DNA of 37,261 bases, taken from Halanaerobiales bacterium. Its GTDB lineage: Bacteria > Bacillota > Halanaerobiia > Halanaerobiales > DTU029. Location of the stretch: assembly GCA_029981855.1 (NCBI GenBank), contig JARRCS010000021.1, positions 1 to 37,261 on the forward strand, read 5' to 3'. A model generated the notes under the pieces. It worked only from the letters and a program-made list of their open reading frames with translations, did not search any database and was not told the origin of the DNA. Position 1 is the stretch's first letter, and each line of letters starts with the position of its first letter. Position numbers and translations under genes: made by a program. Below, piece after piece: positions 25,952 through 35,843 of this stretch.

Positions 25952-26920
25952 CTAAAGACTTACTCCATAAATTAAAGTCATGATGATAAAGATTGCTATC
26001 GAGACAACCGTACTTAAAGAAAGGGTATTATAGACATAGGTTTTCTCCCCTGATTCCTCATCCTCTTCACTGAAAAAGAGGGGAATGATAAAGGGAGGCG
26101 GCAGTATCAGAACGGATGTCAGGGCAACACTGTACATGACGCTGAGGTTTAATAGATCTGTAAAGATATATTTGCCGGCCAGTAAGGCCAGAGGCAATAA
26201 AATAATCAAACGAATCATAATTATTCTCAGAGGTAGAGACAGACTCCCGCCCTTAAAGTTAATTTCATAACCGATAACTATAAGAATTAAAGGAATAGTA
26301 ATACTGGCTACCAGCTCAATACTATTAATGACTGCTGCAAAGAGAAAATTATTACTAAGGGCAGATTTAATACCTACGGAATTAAGCAAAATCCCCAGCA
26401 AAATTGCAATAATTATCGGTGAAGTTATAAAGGATTTAAGAAGTTCCTTGAAACTCCTATTTTCTTGCCTTTTCTGCAGGCTTAATAGCAGACCAAGCAA
26501 AACAAACCAGACATAAAGCTCCTGCCCGATATCGATAACCCCGATATATTTAATATTTTGAAGGCCATAGATCGTTCCGAAGAGTGATATACCCAGCATA
26601 CCAACCTCAAAGCCGGTAAAGAGCAGGGGAAAGTAAGGATCCTTAACACCACTCCTAACAGCAACCTCTTTCCCCACCAACAGCATCAGCATATTGCTCA
26701 AAAAGACCACCAGAATTACCAGCAGAAATTCAACCCGGAAATTAACATTTAAAAAGGCCATAAAAAGTACTGCAGGTAGAGATATATTGACAATCAGCTT
26801 CTTGATCTCCCCGGTAGTCTCACCGGAAATAAAGCCCTTTATCTTCAAGAAGTACCCTAAGCCCAACAAGGCAAAGATCGGTATCACCTTGGGAATTAAA
26901 TTAACATAATCATAGCCCAT
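25952..26920 (-). CDS. AEC-family (auxin efflux carrier-like) transporter
   Basis: An inner-membrane protein of the AEC family with about ten membrane segments in two bundles. The first bundle has VIPIFALLGLGYFLKIKGF and LIVNISLPAVLFMAFLN, the second ELVASITIPLILIVIGYEI and SVALTSVLILPPPFIIPLF. Bacterial relatives carry malate, lactate or similar organic anions. I chose the Met of MGYDYVNLIPK (26920) because a GGGGGG run lies 12 bases before it; the upstream ATG at 26941 has no ribosome site. Sequence length is 322 residues with this start. Confidence 0.88.
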   Translation of the reverse strand: MGYDYVNLIPKVIPIFALLGLGYFLKIKGFISGETTGEIKKLIVNISLPAVLFMAFLNVNFRVEFLLVILVVFLSNMLMLLVGKEVAVRSGVKDPYFPLLFTGFEVGMLGISLFGTIYGLQNIKYIGVIDIGQELYVWFVLLGLLLSLQKRQENRSFKELLKSFITSPIIIAILLGILLNSVGIKSALSNNFLFAAVINSIELVASITIPLILIVIGYEINFKGGSLSLPLRIIMIRLIILLPLALLAGKYIFTDLLNLSVMYSVALTSVLILPPPFIIPLFFSEEDEESGEKTYVYNTLSLSTVVSIAIFIIMTLIYGVSL

Positions 26921-27044
26921 ATATAAAAATATACCCCCCATTATGTACTCTCACTTAATTATATCTACCACAATGATTTTTTGCAACTTTATAGATTTCC
27001 TCTAGAAGAGAAATTTTATTTTCCTCCAGTTATCCATGGCAGGC

Positions 27045-27097
27045 GCATAATAAAGAAAGGTGTCTGAATGAGCCCAACTTAAGGGTCTTCAGACACC
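27045..27097 (-). terminator. Terminator of the RbsABC-type operon
   Basis: A perfect 10-bp stem (GGTGTCTGAA / TTCAGACACC, 27097-27088 with 27068-27059) lies 54 bases past the binding-protein stop; TTTCTTTATTAT follows on the minus strand. Confidence 0.75.
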
Positions 27098-27150
27098 CCT
27101 GAATTAAATTAAGTTTACTTCTTAGATAATATTATTCATATTAAATAATA

Positions 27151-28098
27151 TTATTCGTACAACAGAGGCTTGATTACGCTAGAGTCGATGCTGTTTATAT
27201 CATACCAGTAGAAACCGGTATCGATGACCTCAGGCAGCTCTTCTCCATTTATAGCCTTGACGGCAGCCTCAACAGCCTTATAACCGATACCAACAGGATT
27301 CTGGGTTATAGCACCGGCCATTAATCCTGAACGGATAGCATTCAATTGCAGCTTACCGGAGTCATAGCCTATAACAACAATCTTGCCTATCATATTCAGT
27401 TCAGTCACAGCGTTTATCACGCCGACAGCAGAGCCTTCGTTGGCGCCGAAGAAACCCTTTAGATTCGGATGGGCCTGGATAATTGTCTTGGCAAGGTCGG
27501 TTGATTTGAGGTGGTCACCACCACCATACTGAATATCAACGATCTTGATCTTTGGATATTTTTCTTTAATACGGTTTACGAAACCATCGCGACGGTCAAT
27601 ACCGGTGCGGCTGGTCTGATCATGCACGATAACTGCAACCTCACCCTCGTAACCGATAAGCTCAGCCATTTTATCAGCAGCATAAGCGGCAGCGGCAACA
27701 TTATCGGTAGCAGCGGTTGTAACTGGAATATCACTGTCTACACCGGAGTCAAAGCCAACAACGGGGATGTTTTTAGCCTTAGCCTCCTCGAGAAGGGGAA
27801 TAGCTGCTTTACTGTCCAGGGCAGCAAAACATAAAGCATCGGGATTTTTGCTGAGAGCGGTCTGAAGCATATTGATCTGTTTGTCAACCTGAGACTCACT
27901 CTCCGGACCTTCAAAGGTAATCTCTACGTTATAATCTTTGGCGGCTTGTTCTGCACCTAATTTAACTGCCTGCCAGAACTGATGCTGGAACCCTTTGGAA
28001 ATAACGGGTATATAGAGCTTTTCCTTCGCCAGACCAAGACCACTGAAAAGTGTCACAATAAGAACTAGACTTACCAGAGCAACAAAAACTTTTTTCAT
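27151..28098 (-). CDS. Sugar ABC transporter substrate-binding protein (RbsB/YtfQ-like)
   Basis: A 315-residue binding protein of the Peripla_BP_4 family. Residues 1-24 form a signal peptide (MKKVFVALVSLVLIVTLFSG). There is no lipobox Cys. The mature part has the two-lobe pattern: KGFQHQFWQAVKLGAEQAAK, then VVGFDSGVDSDIPVTTAATD, NPNLKGFFGANEGSAVGVIN and VVIGYDSG. It has a strong AAGGAGG site. It is the last gene of an operon in the order ATPase, permease, binding protein, which is the reverse of the usual CUT2 layout. A pentose, hexose or deoxyhexose is the likely ligand; the fucose isomerase next door makes fucose-like sugars plausible. Confidence 0.92.
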   Translation of the reverse strand: MKKVFVALVSLVLIVTLFSGLGLAKEKLYIPVISKGFQHQFWQAVKLGAEQAAKDYNVEITFEGPESESQVDKQINMLQTALSKNPDALCFAALDSKAAIPLLEEAKAKNIPVVGFDSGVDSDIPVTTAATDNVAAAAYAADKMAELIGYEGEVAVIVHDQTSRTGIDRRDGFVNRIKEKYPKIKIVDIQYGGGDHLKSTDLAKTIIQAHPNLKGFFGANEGSAVGVINAVTELNMIGKIVVIGYDSGKLQLNAIRSGLMAGAITQNPVGIGYKAVEAAVKAINGEELPEVIDTGFYWYDINSIDSSVIKPLLYE

Positions 28099-28178
28099 AC
28101 AAAATCCTCCTTAATTTTTATTTTTTTATTGTATTAAGCCCCCTCAGGGAGCAGAATACCTAAATAATAACCAGCTCA

Positions 28179-29168
28179 CTATCTCTGACGGCGGCGAATG
28201 ATATCTGCATACACAGCCATGATAACGATAGCACCGATAATCACCGTCTGCCACTCCTGCGGGATTGATAGAATCCGCAAACCGTTTATCAGCACACTCA
28301 TGATGAAGGCACCGATTACAGTTCCCAGTATAGTACCCTCACCACCGCTAAGGGATGTGCCGCCGATAACAGCTGCAGCAATGGCTTCCAACTCATAACC
28401 CTGGCCCAGGGCCGGTTGTGCAGAGTTAAGACGGGATGCCATCATGACTCCAGCCAGACCACTAAACAATCCGCCAAGGGTGTAGATGGCAATCTTCCAG
28501 GCATCAACATTAATACCGGAGAGGCGGGCAGCTTCCTCGTTACTACCGAGGGCATAGGTATACCTCCCTAATACCGTCTTTGTCAGGATAAAATTTGCGA
28601 TTATAGCTGCGGCAAAAAAGATCAAAACAGCATTAGGAATGCCAAAAACAGTACCCATGGAAATCTTACGGAATACAGGTGTCTCCAGGAAATAAATGGG
28701 CTTTGTACCGGAAATAACAAGGGAAAGACCCTTTGTCATCATCAGCATACCCAGTGTAGCAATAAAAGGCGGGAGTTTCATCTTGGCTATTAACGAACCA
28801 TTGATGAAACCACACAACGCGCCTGCAGCCAGTCCCCCCAGTATGCCGAAGATAATTGGCAGGTTCCAGAAAGCAATAAACACACCTGTCATTACCGAGG
28901 CAAAGGTCATAACAGTACCTACCGATAGATCGATGCCAGCGGTGATGATTACAAAGGTAACGCCAACAGCCAGTACGCCGTTAACAGCGGTGGAAAGCAA
29001 GATGCCAACTATATTGTTGAATGTTGCGAAATTCGGCGATGCCAGCGAGAACACAATAAACATAACTATCAAACTTGAAAAGGTCAGTAGTTTCTGCTTA
29101 GAATCAGAACGCAACAGGGATCTTTTTTGAATGACTTCATTTTTCGTTTTTACAACTTTATTATTCAT
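28179..29168 (-). CDS. Sugar ABC transporter permease (RbsC-like)
   Basis: A 329-residue CUT2 permease with about ten membrane segments. Family marks are ITAGIDLSVGTVMTFASVMT near 80-100 and GGTSLSGGEGTILGTVIGAF near 270-290. The basic N-terminus (KTKNEVIQKRSLLRSDSKQK) faces the cytoplasm. It lies 58 bases downstream of the double-domain ATPase gene and 80 bases upstream of the binding-protein gene. Confidence 0.93.
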   Translation of the reverse strand: MNNKVVKTKNEVIQKRSLLRSDSKQKLLTFSSLIVMFIVFSLASPNFATFNNIVGILLSTAVNGVLAVGVTFVIITAGIDLSVGTVMTFASVMTGVFIAFWNLPIIFGILGGLAAGALCGFINGSLIAKMKLPPFIATLGMLMMTKGLSLVISGTKPIYFLETPVFRKISMGTVFGIPNAVLIFFAAAIIANFILTKTVLGRYTYALGSNEEAARLSGINVDAWKIAIYTLGGLFSGLAGVMMASRLNSAQPALGQGYELEAIAAAVIGGTSLSGGEGTILGTVIGAFIMSVLINGLRILSIPQEWQTVIIGAIVIMAVYADIIRRRQR

Positions 29169-29226
29169 AATTCCAGACCTCCAAATTCAGTATTAGTTGG
29201 AACAATTAATATAGCACATCATTAAA

Positions 29227-30726
29227 TTACTCACGCATGGTGGCATATTGCATTATACGTTCCTGAGTGGCCTCTGCAGTGCTTAGTTCACCAGTTATGC
29301 GACCTTCGCACATTACGATAATACGGTGGCTCATGCGCAGAATCTCCGGCAATTCCGAAGAGATCATGATGATTGACTTACCGCTTTCTGCCAGATCATT
29401 AAGCAACTTGTAAATCTCGCTCTTGGCACCCACATCGATACCTCTTGTAGGCTCATCGAAGATTAAGATATCACAATCGCGGACAAGCCACTTGCCGATA
29501 ACCACCTTCTGCTGATTGCCTCCCGAAAGATACTTGACCTTCTGCTGTAAGCTCGGTGTCTTAATACTGAGCTCATCTACGTGCAATTGCGCCTCAGCCC
29601 GGGTCTTGGCCGTGTTTACCCGCCCCAGAAAACCAAGGAACTTCTCAAAGTTAGCGAGCACGATATTGCTTTCTACATCCATACCCAGCGCCAGGCCATA
29701 GCGCTTACGGTCCTCAGAAAGATATCCGATACCGCATTTTACTGCATCACCAGGGCTCTTGATATTAATTTTCTTACCCTTTACATAGATTTCTCCCGAA
29801 TCAATGGGGTCTGCACCGAAAATTGCCCGTGCCACCTCTGTGCGACCGGCACCCATCAGTCCCGCAAAGCCGAGGATTTCACCTTTTTTCAGGTTGAAAC
29901 TTACATCCTTGATCTCCCGGCCCCGGTTCAGGTTCTTGACCTCAAGCACAACATCCTGGCTGTTAGTTTCCGGATTTGCGCGGGAGGTCTCATAGATCTC
30001 CCGGCCCACCATCATGTTGATAATCCTGTCAATGGTTACCTCCTCTGTACGAACTGTATCGATATAACGACCATCACGCATGACAGTGACGCGGTCAGAA
30101 ATCTGCTTAAGCTCTTCCATGCGGTGGGAGATGTAAATGATTCCCACACCCTTATCCCGGAGCTGGCGGATAATACGAAAGAGTTCTTCTATTTCTGCAT
30201 CGGACAGCGCCGATGTTGGCTCATCCATAATCAGCACTTCTGAGTTGTAGGACAATGCCTTGGCGATTTCGACCATCTGCTGCTTGGCGACGGTGAGGTC
30301 TGAAACCCTGATGCGCGGATCTAGGTCAAGATGCATCATCTCAAACAGCTCTTTGGTCTTTTCATTGATCTCATTTTCATTCAGGATAAACTTGATACCT
30401 TTACGCGGTTCGCGACCGATAAAAATATTCTGGGCCACAGTTAGATGGGGCATCAAATTTAACTCCTGATGAATAATGCTGATCCCTAATTCCTGTGCTG
30501 CTCTTGGGTTTGGAATCTCTACTTCCTTCCCCTTATAAAAGATGCGACCTGCATCTTTCTTGTACACACCGGTGAGTACTTTCATTAGTGTAGATTTACC
30601 GGCACCATTTTCCCCAACCAGAGCATGTACTTCACCGGCACGTAGTTCAAACTGGCATTGGCTGAGTGCATGGACACCTGGAAATCTTTTTTCAATTCCT
30701 TCCATCAAAACCAGAACTTCATCCAT
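29227..30726 (-). CDS. Sugar ABC transporter ATPase, double-domain (RbsA-like)
   Basis: A 499-residue fused double ATPase of the RbsA/MglA/XylG type. The first domain is complete: Walker [10 protein letters not shown] near 36-44, signature [14 protein letters not shown], Walker [12 protein letters not shown]. The second has the usual degenerate Walker A (GLMGAGRTE) but a canonical signature ([14 protein letters not shown]) and Walker B ([14 protein letters not shown]). It energises the RbsC/RbsB-like proteins encoded downstream. A relic of a LacI gene and a LacI-type operator lie about 160-270 bases upstream, so the operon is presumably controlled by that site. Confidence 0.94.
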   Translation of the reverse strand: MDEVLVLMEGIEKRFPGVHALSQCQFELRAGEVHALVGENGAGKSTLMKVLTGVYKKDAGRIFYKGKEVEIPNPRAAQELGISIIHQELNLMPHLTVAQNIFIGREPRKGIKFILNENEINEKTKELFEMMHLDLDPRIRVSDLTVAKQQMVEIAKALSYNSEVLIMDEPTSALSDAEIEELFRIIRQLRDKGVGIIYISHRMEELKQISDRVTVMRDGRYIDTVRTEEVTIDRIINMMVGREIYETSRANPETNSQDVVLEVKNLNRGREIKDVSFNLKKGEILGFAGLMGAGRTEVARAIFGADPIDSGEIYVKGKKINIKSPGDAVKCGIGYLSEDRKRYGLALGMDVESNIVLANFEKFLGFLGRVNTAKTRAEAQLHVDELSIKTPSLQQKVKYLSGGNQQKVVIGKWLVRDCDILIFDEPTRGIDVGAKSEIYKLLNDLAESGKSIIMISSELPEILRMSHRIIVMCEGRITGELSTAEATQERIMQYATMRE

Positions 30727-30883
30727 ATGTTACCACCCCAAATATGTTAGCACTTCCCTGGATTCTGGGTGTTTCTAATTTTATATTTTTCATATTCTAT
30801 TTTACCACCCTTCATTTCTTTGCTAATATGAGTATCTTACTTAAGTCATGCGTTAAGTTCACTCCCACTGAATGACGGATACA

Positions 30884-30976
30884 CTAATTAGATTCTAACA
30901 GAACTTTAGTAGCCCCCGCATAGCAGGGTGGAAAAAAGTTATCGGTCTTTTTAGCAATATCATAGATAGTGGCCAT
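30884..30976 (-). pseudogene. lacI-family gene relic with the middle deleted
   Basis: ATG at 30976 opens MATIYDIAKK, the invariant start of LacI-family regulators (both intact paralogs at 33464 and 34769 carry MxTIYDVAKK). The frame then changes at once to TDNFFPPCYAGATKVLLESN and stops at 30884. The second part resembles the end of a LacI protein (FF..xP.Y..G..A...LL). About 300 residues, including the rest of the DNA-binding domain, are gone, and so is the leader with its ribosome site, because the ATG abuts the operator. It is thus a third lacI copy that once sat directly before the ABC operon. Confidence 0.65.
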
Positions 30977-30999
30977 ATTATGAAACCCATTTCATAATA
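30976..30999. promoter_or_regulatory. LacI-type operator upstream of the ABC operon
   Basis: A 24-base inverted repeat with perfect 10-base arms (TATTATGAAA / TTTCATAATA) around a CCCA centre. It matches three other sites in this window (33311, 34586, 35844). Confidence 0.75.
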
Positions 31000-31202
31000 A
31001 TATATTCGACGGAAATTCATTTTTTCCTGCTTTCCTGCTAATAAATAATAAAAAATAAATTCATAATTTAACTTATGCATTAAATTAAAATGACCTTAAT
31101 TAATAAAAATTATTTATCAGTAAATATTATAACATATTTAGTGGTGGATAACTAACATCAATAATTGCTAAATCTTTAAACTGCGGTTATCGACATGTCA
31201 GG

Positions 31203-31234
31203 GAAGAGACACGGTCATAAAACCATGCCTCTTC
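31203..31234 (-). terminator. Hairpin after fucose isomerase
   Basis: GAAGAGGCATGGT and ACCGTGTCTCTTC pair with two mismatches around TTTATG, 17 bases past the fucI stop. There is no U-tract, so it may be a weak terminator or a 3' stabiliser. Confidence 0.5.
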
Positions 31235-31250
31235 TTAGTTCCGTTTTTTC

Positions 31251-33044
31251 TTATTTATATAGAGGTCCGAAGTTGGCACAGGCCCTGTAATCTGCCCCCT
31301 CTAAATCCTTAGTCCCAAAGGCATTCCAGGCGTCAGGCCTAAAGATCTTTTCTTCCGGTACATTATGCATATTAACGGGTATCCTCAACATCGAGGCCAG
31401 GGTTATCAGCTCTGCCCCGATATGACCGTAGCTGATAGAACCGTGATTTGCCCCCCAGTTGTTCATTACCGAATAGACATCCTTAAAACTATCCTTACCG
31501 GTCAATCTCGGCGCAAACCAGGTAGTCGGCCAGGTCGGATCAGTCCTCTGATCCAGAATATCATGCACATCCTCCGGCAGCTCTACCGTATATCCCTCGG
31601 CTATTTGCAGCACCGGTCCTAAACCCTTTACTATATTTAACCTGGACATAGTTACCGGTATTCCTCCCCTGGTTAAGAAATTGGAAGAGAAACCGCCGCC
31701 CCGGAAATATTCAAGGTTAGCAGGTCTCCAGCTGGTTGCTTCCAGACATTTCTTGACCTCTTCCTCGGTAATCTCCCAGAAGGGTTTGAGAACGTGTTTG
31801 CCATCTCTCATCTGTTCACCGGTCCCGTCCAGGGTTGCCGCACCAGAGTTAATCAAATGAATGATTCCATTCTCGGCCCGGCCGGTCAGCTTCTTACCGG
31901 TTACCCGCTTAACCGCTTCTGGACTCCAGTAGGTACGAACATCGGCAAAGATCTGAGCCGTGTTTGTTAAAAGATGGCCGAAGAGCATAGGAACAGCGTT
32001 CAAGCTGTCATTCTCGGTAGCCATGATAAAGGGCTCTCTAATCCCGTTCCAGTCAAAGGAGGAGTTCAAAATAGCCTCCATAAAGTCACCATTGGGGAAA
32101 TGGTCGGTCCACTGGCGCTGTCCCTGGAAACCGGCAGCAATGGCATTATGGCCCAGGGCTTCTTCTCCGTAACCGATTTCAGCAAGTCTAGGATTCCCAA
32201 TCATTAAATCCCGGGCGATCATCGTCATCTTGACGACAAATTCCCAGTTTCTATCTTTCTCTTCCCTGGTCAGCTGAATCTCTTCCGGGTTATTATCCTT
32301 ACCCTCTTTACAGTTCTCCTTGACCCACTTAAGGGCCCTTTCATATTCCTCTTTATCGTATATCCCTTCATCTATCCTGCGGATAATCTCCGTCATATCA
32401 ACATATTCATTCCTCATCCCGAGGTAGTCCTGGAAGAAGGACTCCTGGACAATCGAACCAGCAATCCCCATCGATACTGAACCGATGGAGAGGTAGGACT
32501 TGCCCTTCATAGTAGCTACAGCCAGCCCGGCTTTGGCAAACCTTAAGAGCTTCTCCTTGACATCTTCGGGAATGATGGTATCATCAGCATCCTGAACATC
32601 CTTACCGTAGATCCCGAAAGCCGGTAGCCCCTTCTGGTTGTATCCTGCCAGTACGGCGGCTAAATAGACGGCCCCGGGACGCTCCGTACCGTTAAAACCC
32701 CAAACCGCTTTGGGGATGGTCGGGTCCATATCCATAGTCTCCGTACCGTAACACCAGCAGGGGGTTACGGTGATAGATACACCAACACCCTCCTTCTGAA
32801 ATTTCTCTGCAGCCCTGGCAGCTTCTGCCACCCCGCCGATACAGGTATCGGCGATGACACACTCAACCGGCATTCCGTTAGGGTGTCTTAGGTTCTCTTC
32901 CAGAAATTTAGCAGCCGCTTTAGCCATATTCATCGTCTGCTCTTCCAGTGCTTCCCTAACACCCTTACGTCTGCCATCAATAACCGGTCTAATACCAATT
33001 TTTGGTATTGCACCAATTAATCTTTTAGCCTGTTTACCTTCCAT
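31251..33044 (-). CDS. fucI: L-fucose isomerase
   Basis: A full-length 597-residue L-fucose isomerase, which converts L-fucose to L-fuculose (and D-arabinose to D-ribulose) with Mn2+. The metal ligands of the E. coli enzyme (Glu337, Asp361, His528) map by spacing to Glu344 in MATENDS, Asp368 in FADVRTYW and His534 in [28 protein letters not shown] and [13 protein letters not shown] are further conserved stretches. fucK and fucA are not in the window. Its promoter region carries a LacI-type operator, and an RbsABC-type transporter follows downstream. A GGAGGAG ribosome site precedes the ATG, and an extra TATAAT lies at 33082-33077. Confidence 0.96.
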   Translation of the reverse strand: MEGKQAKRLIGAIPKIGIRPVIDGRRKGVREALEEQTMNMAKAAAKFLEENLRHPNGMPVECVIADTCIGGVAEAARAAEKFQKEGVGVSITVTPCWCYGTETMDMDPTIPKAVWGFNGTERPGAVYLAAVLAGYNQKGLPAFGIYGKDVQDADDTIIPEDVKEKLLRFAKAGLAVATMKGKSYLSIGSVSMGIAGSIVQESFFQDYLGMRNEYVDMTEIIRRIDEGIYDKEEYERALKWVKENCKEGKDNNPEEIQLTREEKDRNWEFVVKMTMIARDLMIGNPRLAEIGYGEEALGHNAIAAGFQGQRQWTDHFPNGDFMEAILNSSFDWNGIREPFIMATENDSLNAVPMLFGHLLTNTAQIFADVRTYWSPEAVKRVTGKKLTGRAENGIIHLINSGAATLDGTGEQMRDGKHVLKPFWEITEEEVKKCLEATSWRPANLEYFRGGGFSSNFLTRGGIPVTMSRLNIVKGLGPVLQIAEGYTVELPEDVHDILDQRTDPTWPTTWFAPRLTGKDSFKDVYSVMNNWGANHGSISYGHIGAELITLASMLRIPVNMHNVPEEKIFRPDAWNAFGTKDLEGADYRACANFGPLYK

Positions 33045-33310
33045 ATTTTTCTCCTCCTTGTTTAAATGTCTAGTATATTATACACAGATAAATTAATGTG
33101 GGTAATTTACGGCATCAAGAAATTTTCATAATAAAGTATTATAGCCGAAATAGCCGAAGGCCAATTTGTTTTAAATCTAAGACCCTATATATAACAGTAA
33201 ATTTTTAAAATATATATGATTAGTTATAAGTAAACCGATAGATTTAGTATAAAAATATTGAATATCATTTTCTAATCAATTTTTAATAAATAGTTATTAA
33301 AGGGTATATT
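33045..33310 (-). other. Leader between operator and fucI
   Basis: About 265 AT-rich bases with no coding frame of note. A TATAAT at 33082-33077 could be a second, operator-free start site close to the gene. A small GC-rich patch (CCTTCGGCTATTTCGGCTA on the minus strand, near 33140-33160) could fold into a short hairpin. I see no riboswitch. Confidence 0.35.
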
Positions 33311-33330
33311 TATAAAACCGATTTCATAAT
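33311..33330. promoter_or_regulatory. LacI-type operator for fucI
   Basis: Minus-strand ATTATGAAATCGGTTTTATA, one change from the palindromic consensus TATGAAATCGGTTTCATA. It lies just downstream of an AT-rich -10-like run (TATTATAAA), about 270 bases before the fucI start. The stretch 33331-33463 between it and the lacI stop has no gene. Confidence 0.7.
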
Positions 33331-33463
33331 TCCCTTTATAATATATTCTATTCTTAGTAAAAAAATCCTTCTTTTTCAAGCTATTTTTTCTTATTACTTG
33401 ATTTTATTAATTTAACATGTTCTTAGATTTTTAGCAGTCAAATTAATATGGACTGATTTCTTA

Positions 33464-34483
33464 TTAATTAGTTTTATAACCACATGACTTACGAATAATA
33501 AGCTGAGGTTGTAAGATTACCTTCTGCTTATTATCTTCATACCTTCCTTCAATCTTATTAAGAAGAATCTCCGCGGCCATCTTTCCCATGGTATAAGCAG
33601 GTTGTACCACAGTGGTAAAAAAAGGTTCAATCTGATAGATAAAATTCATATCATCAAAACATACGACAGCAATATCTTGAGGAACCTTCAGACCCTTCTC
33701 CCTTAAAGCCTTATAAACTCCTAAAGCCATAAAGTTATTACCTGCAAAAATAGCTGTAGGAACCTCTTGCTGCTCCAATAACTCTTTAACCATCTCATAA
33801 GCCCTTTCAGAAGAATAGCCTTCACTTTTTTTATCTATCTTAATAAGATTATTATCTATTGGAATATTGGCCCTGTTTAAAGCTGTTTTATACCCTTCTA
33901 ACCTCTCCCGACTTGTTGACAGATGAACAGGTGCGGTAATAATAGCAATTTTTTGATGACCTAAACCAATCAGATGGTTAACCAATTTAATTGCACCCTG
34001 AAAGCTATCACCACAAACAATATCTACATCTAAACCATTCAATTTTCGATCAATCAGAATCATAGGAATATTCCTGTTTAGTACCAAATTTAAGTGGTCA
34101 ATCGACCTACTGACAGAAGTAATAGCAACACCGTCAATCCTTTTAGCAAGAATTGTATTAATAAAGTCCTCTTCTTTTGTGGAATTTCCATCGGTATTAC
34201 AAACAATTGTATTATAACCTCTTTTTCCAGTTATACCTTCAAAACCTTTTAATACAGAAGTATAAAAGGGGTTTTCAATATCAGGTATAATTAAGGCTAA
34301 TGTCTTTGTATTCTTTTTTCTGAGACTACTGGCATTAGCATTAGGTACATAATTAAGCTTTTGGCAGGCCTGTTCAACCCTTTTCCGGGTTTCTTCTTTA
34401 ACATTACCACGTTTATTTAAAACTCTGGAAACAGTGGAAGGAGAAACACCTGCTTTTTTTGCTACATCGTAAATAGTAACCAT
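33464..34483 (-). CDS. LacI-family transcriptional regulator (copy 1)
   Basis: A 339-residue regulator. Residues 1-60 form the LacI DNA-binding domain (MVTIYDVAKKAGVSPSTVSR, hinge helix PNANASSLRKKNTKTLAL). Residues 60-339 form the ribose-binding-protein-like effector domain (IIPDIENPFYTSVLKGFEG, ... VVCFDDMNFIYQIEPFFTTV). It is a close paralog of the gene at 34769-35836; most residues are identical. It lies immediately upstream of fucI and is preceded by a good promoter that overlaps one of the shared operators. It most likely represses itself and the fucose/sugar genes. Confidence 0.94.
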   Translation of the reverse strand: MVTIYDVAKKAGVSPSTVSRVLNKRGNVKEETRKRVEQACQKLNYVPNANASSLRKKNTKTLALIIPDIENPFYTSVLKGFEGITGKRGYNTIVCNTDGNSTKEEDFINTILAKRIDGVAITSVSRSIDHLNLVLNRNIPMILIDRKLNGLDVDIVCGDSFQGAIKLVNHLIGLGHQKIAIITAPVHLSTSRERLEGYKTALNRANIPIDNNLIKIDKKSEGYSSERAYEMVKELLEQQEVPTAIFAGNNFMALGVYKALREKGLKVPQDIAVVCFDDMNFIYQIEPFFTTVVQPAYTMGKMAAEILLNKIEGRYEDNKQKVILQPQLIIRKSCGYKTN

Positions 34484-34585
34484 TATAACATTCCTCTTTT
34501 AGTTTGTTCTTACGTACTTGTCCCTATTTTTCTTATTCATTGGTCTTATTTATTGTAGAAGGCAATATAGATCTTTTATAAGTAT

Positions 34586-34605
34586 CATAAAACCGATTTC
34601 ATAAT
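34586..34605. promoter_or_regulatory. LacI-type operator of lacI copy 1
   Basis: Minus-strand ATTATGAAATCGGTTTTATG starts 4 bases downstream of the -10 box of the lacI promoter. This is a classical repressor position, consistent with autoregulation. Confidence 0.75.
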
Positions 34606-34608
34606 ATA

Positions 34609-34638
34609 ATTATAATATATTTGAATATATATTGTCAA
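34609..34638 (-). promoter_or_regulatory. Promoter of lacI copy 1
   Basis: Consensus TTGACA (34638-34633) and consensus TATAAT (34614-34609) are separated by 18 bases. The transcript leader is about 120 bases long. The rest of the gap, 34639-34768, holds no gene. Confidence 0.75.
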
Positions 34639-34768
34639 ATCCTTTTTATCCTTTTTAAATTTTATCAGGAATTCCGCAAATAAAATATTTTTAAATACTT
34701 CCGGATCCTTGAGAGCATCTTAAAATTAAGGCTAATTTGCTTCCTCTTTTTTAAAACTTCGGCAAAAT

Positions 34769-35836
34769 TTATTCTTCTCTACACCCTTTTCTACCCACAT
34801 TATTCTTATATGCCCCGCAGGATTTGCGGATAACCAGTTCAGGCTGTAATTTGACCTTCTGTTTATTATTCTCATATTTACCCTCTATCTTATTAACCAG
34901 TATCTCAGCAGCCATCTTTCCCATGGTAAAGGCCGGCTGCCTCATGGTGGTAAAAAAAGGTTCAATTTCATACATGAAATTCAAATCATCAAAGCAAACA
35001 ATGGCAATATCATCGGGAACCTTCAAATTCTCTTCTATTAAAGCCTGATAGACCTTTATTGCCATAAAATTATTGCCGACAAAGATTGCCGAGGGAAGCT
35101 CGGGCAATTCCAGTAACTCCTTGGCCATTTCATAGGCCCGTTTTGATGAAAAACCCTCACTCTTTTTATCGATTTTGATAAGATTATTATCAATGCTAAT
35201 ATTAGCATTATTTAAAGCCTGTTTATATCCCTCTACCCTCTCCCGGCTGGTAGATAGATGCACAGGCCCGGTAATAATAGCAATCCTTCTATGCCCTAGA
35301 CCTATCAAGTGATTAACCAGGTCTACGGCCCCCTGGTAACTATCACCACAGACAACATCAACATCCAGGTCATCTATATCCCGGTCTAAGAGAACAACTG
35401 GTATATCCCGGTTAATTACCGCCTGCAGGTGACTGCTTGATTTGCTTACCGTACTTATAGCAACTCCGTCAATTCTTTTAGCAATAATGGTTTTGATAAA
35501 ATCCTTTTCTTTCTTTGAATTTTCATTTGTATTACAGATAAGAGTAATATAACCACTTTTCCCGGTCCTGCCCTCAAATCCTTCCAGAATTGAAGTAAAA
35601 AAAGGATTTTTAATCTCGGGAACAATTAAGGCCAGGGTTTTGGTATTCTTCTTGCGCAAACTACTGGCATTTGCGTTCGGTACATAGTTAAGCTCCCTAC
35701 AAGCTTGCTCCACCCTTTTTTTGGTCTCCTCCCTAACATTATCATGTTTATTCAAAACCCTGGAAACTGTGGAAGGTGAAACACCAGCTTTTTTGGCAAC
35801 ATCATAAATGGTAATCATAACATCAGTCCTTTTCAA
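34769..35836 (-). CDS. LacI-family transcriptional regulator (copy 2)
   Basis: A 355-residue LacI-type regulator: HTH at residues 7-30 (ITIYDVAKKAGVSPSTVSRV), hinge near 52-62, effector domain after that (VPEIKNPFFTSILEGFEGRT, VVCGDSYQGAVDLVNHLIGL). It differs from copy 1 mainly in scattered conservative changes and in a longer C-terminal tail (GAYKNNVGRKGCREE). Start at MKRTDVMITIYDVA or at the internal Met of MITIYDVA; the latter matches copy 1. The effector-pocket residues are nearly the same, so the two may sense related sugars. A shared operator lies just upstream. Confidence 0.93.
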   Translation of the reverse strand: MKRTDVMITIYDVAKKAGVSPSTVSRVLNKHDNVREETKKRVEQACRELNYVPNANASSLRKKNTKTLALIVPEIKNPFFTSILEGFEGRTGKSGYITLICNTNENSKKEKDFIKTIIAKRIDGVAISTVSKSSSHLQAVINRDIPVVLLDRDIDDLDVDVVCGDSYQGAVDLVNHLIGLGHRRIAIITGPVHLSTSRERVEGYKQALNNANISIDNNLIKIDKKSEGFSSKRAYEMAKELLELPELPSAIFVGNNFMAIKVYQALIEENLKVPDDIAIVCFDDLNFMYEIEPFFTTMRQPAFTMGKMAAEILVNKIEGKYENNKQKVKLQPELVIRKSCGAYKNNVGRKGCREE

Positions 35837-35843
35837 CGAAAAA

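Noticed and set aside
29581-30243. 220-codon plus-strand frame
   Set aside because: Antisense to the double-domain ABC ATPase; no recognisable sequence or ribosome site.
30895-31080. 61-codon minus-strand frame
   Set aside because: Low-complexity translation without a ribosome site; it overlaps the operator and lacI relic, which explain the DNA better.
33140-33165. Possible riboswitch or hairpin in the fucI leader
   Set aside because: Only a short GC-rich patch with an internal repeat; no conserved riboswitch features seen.
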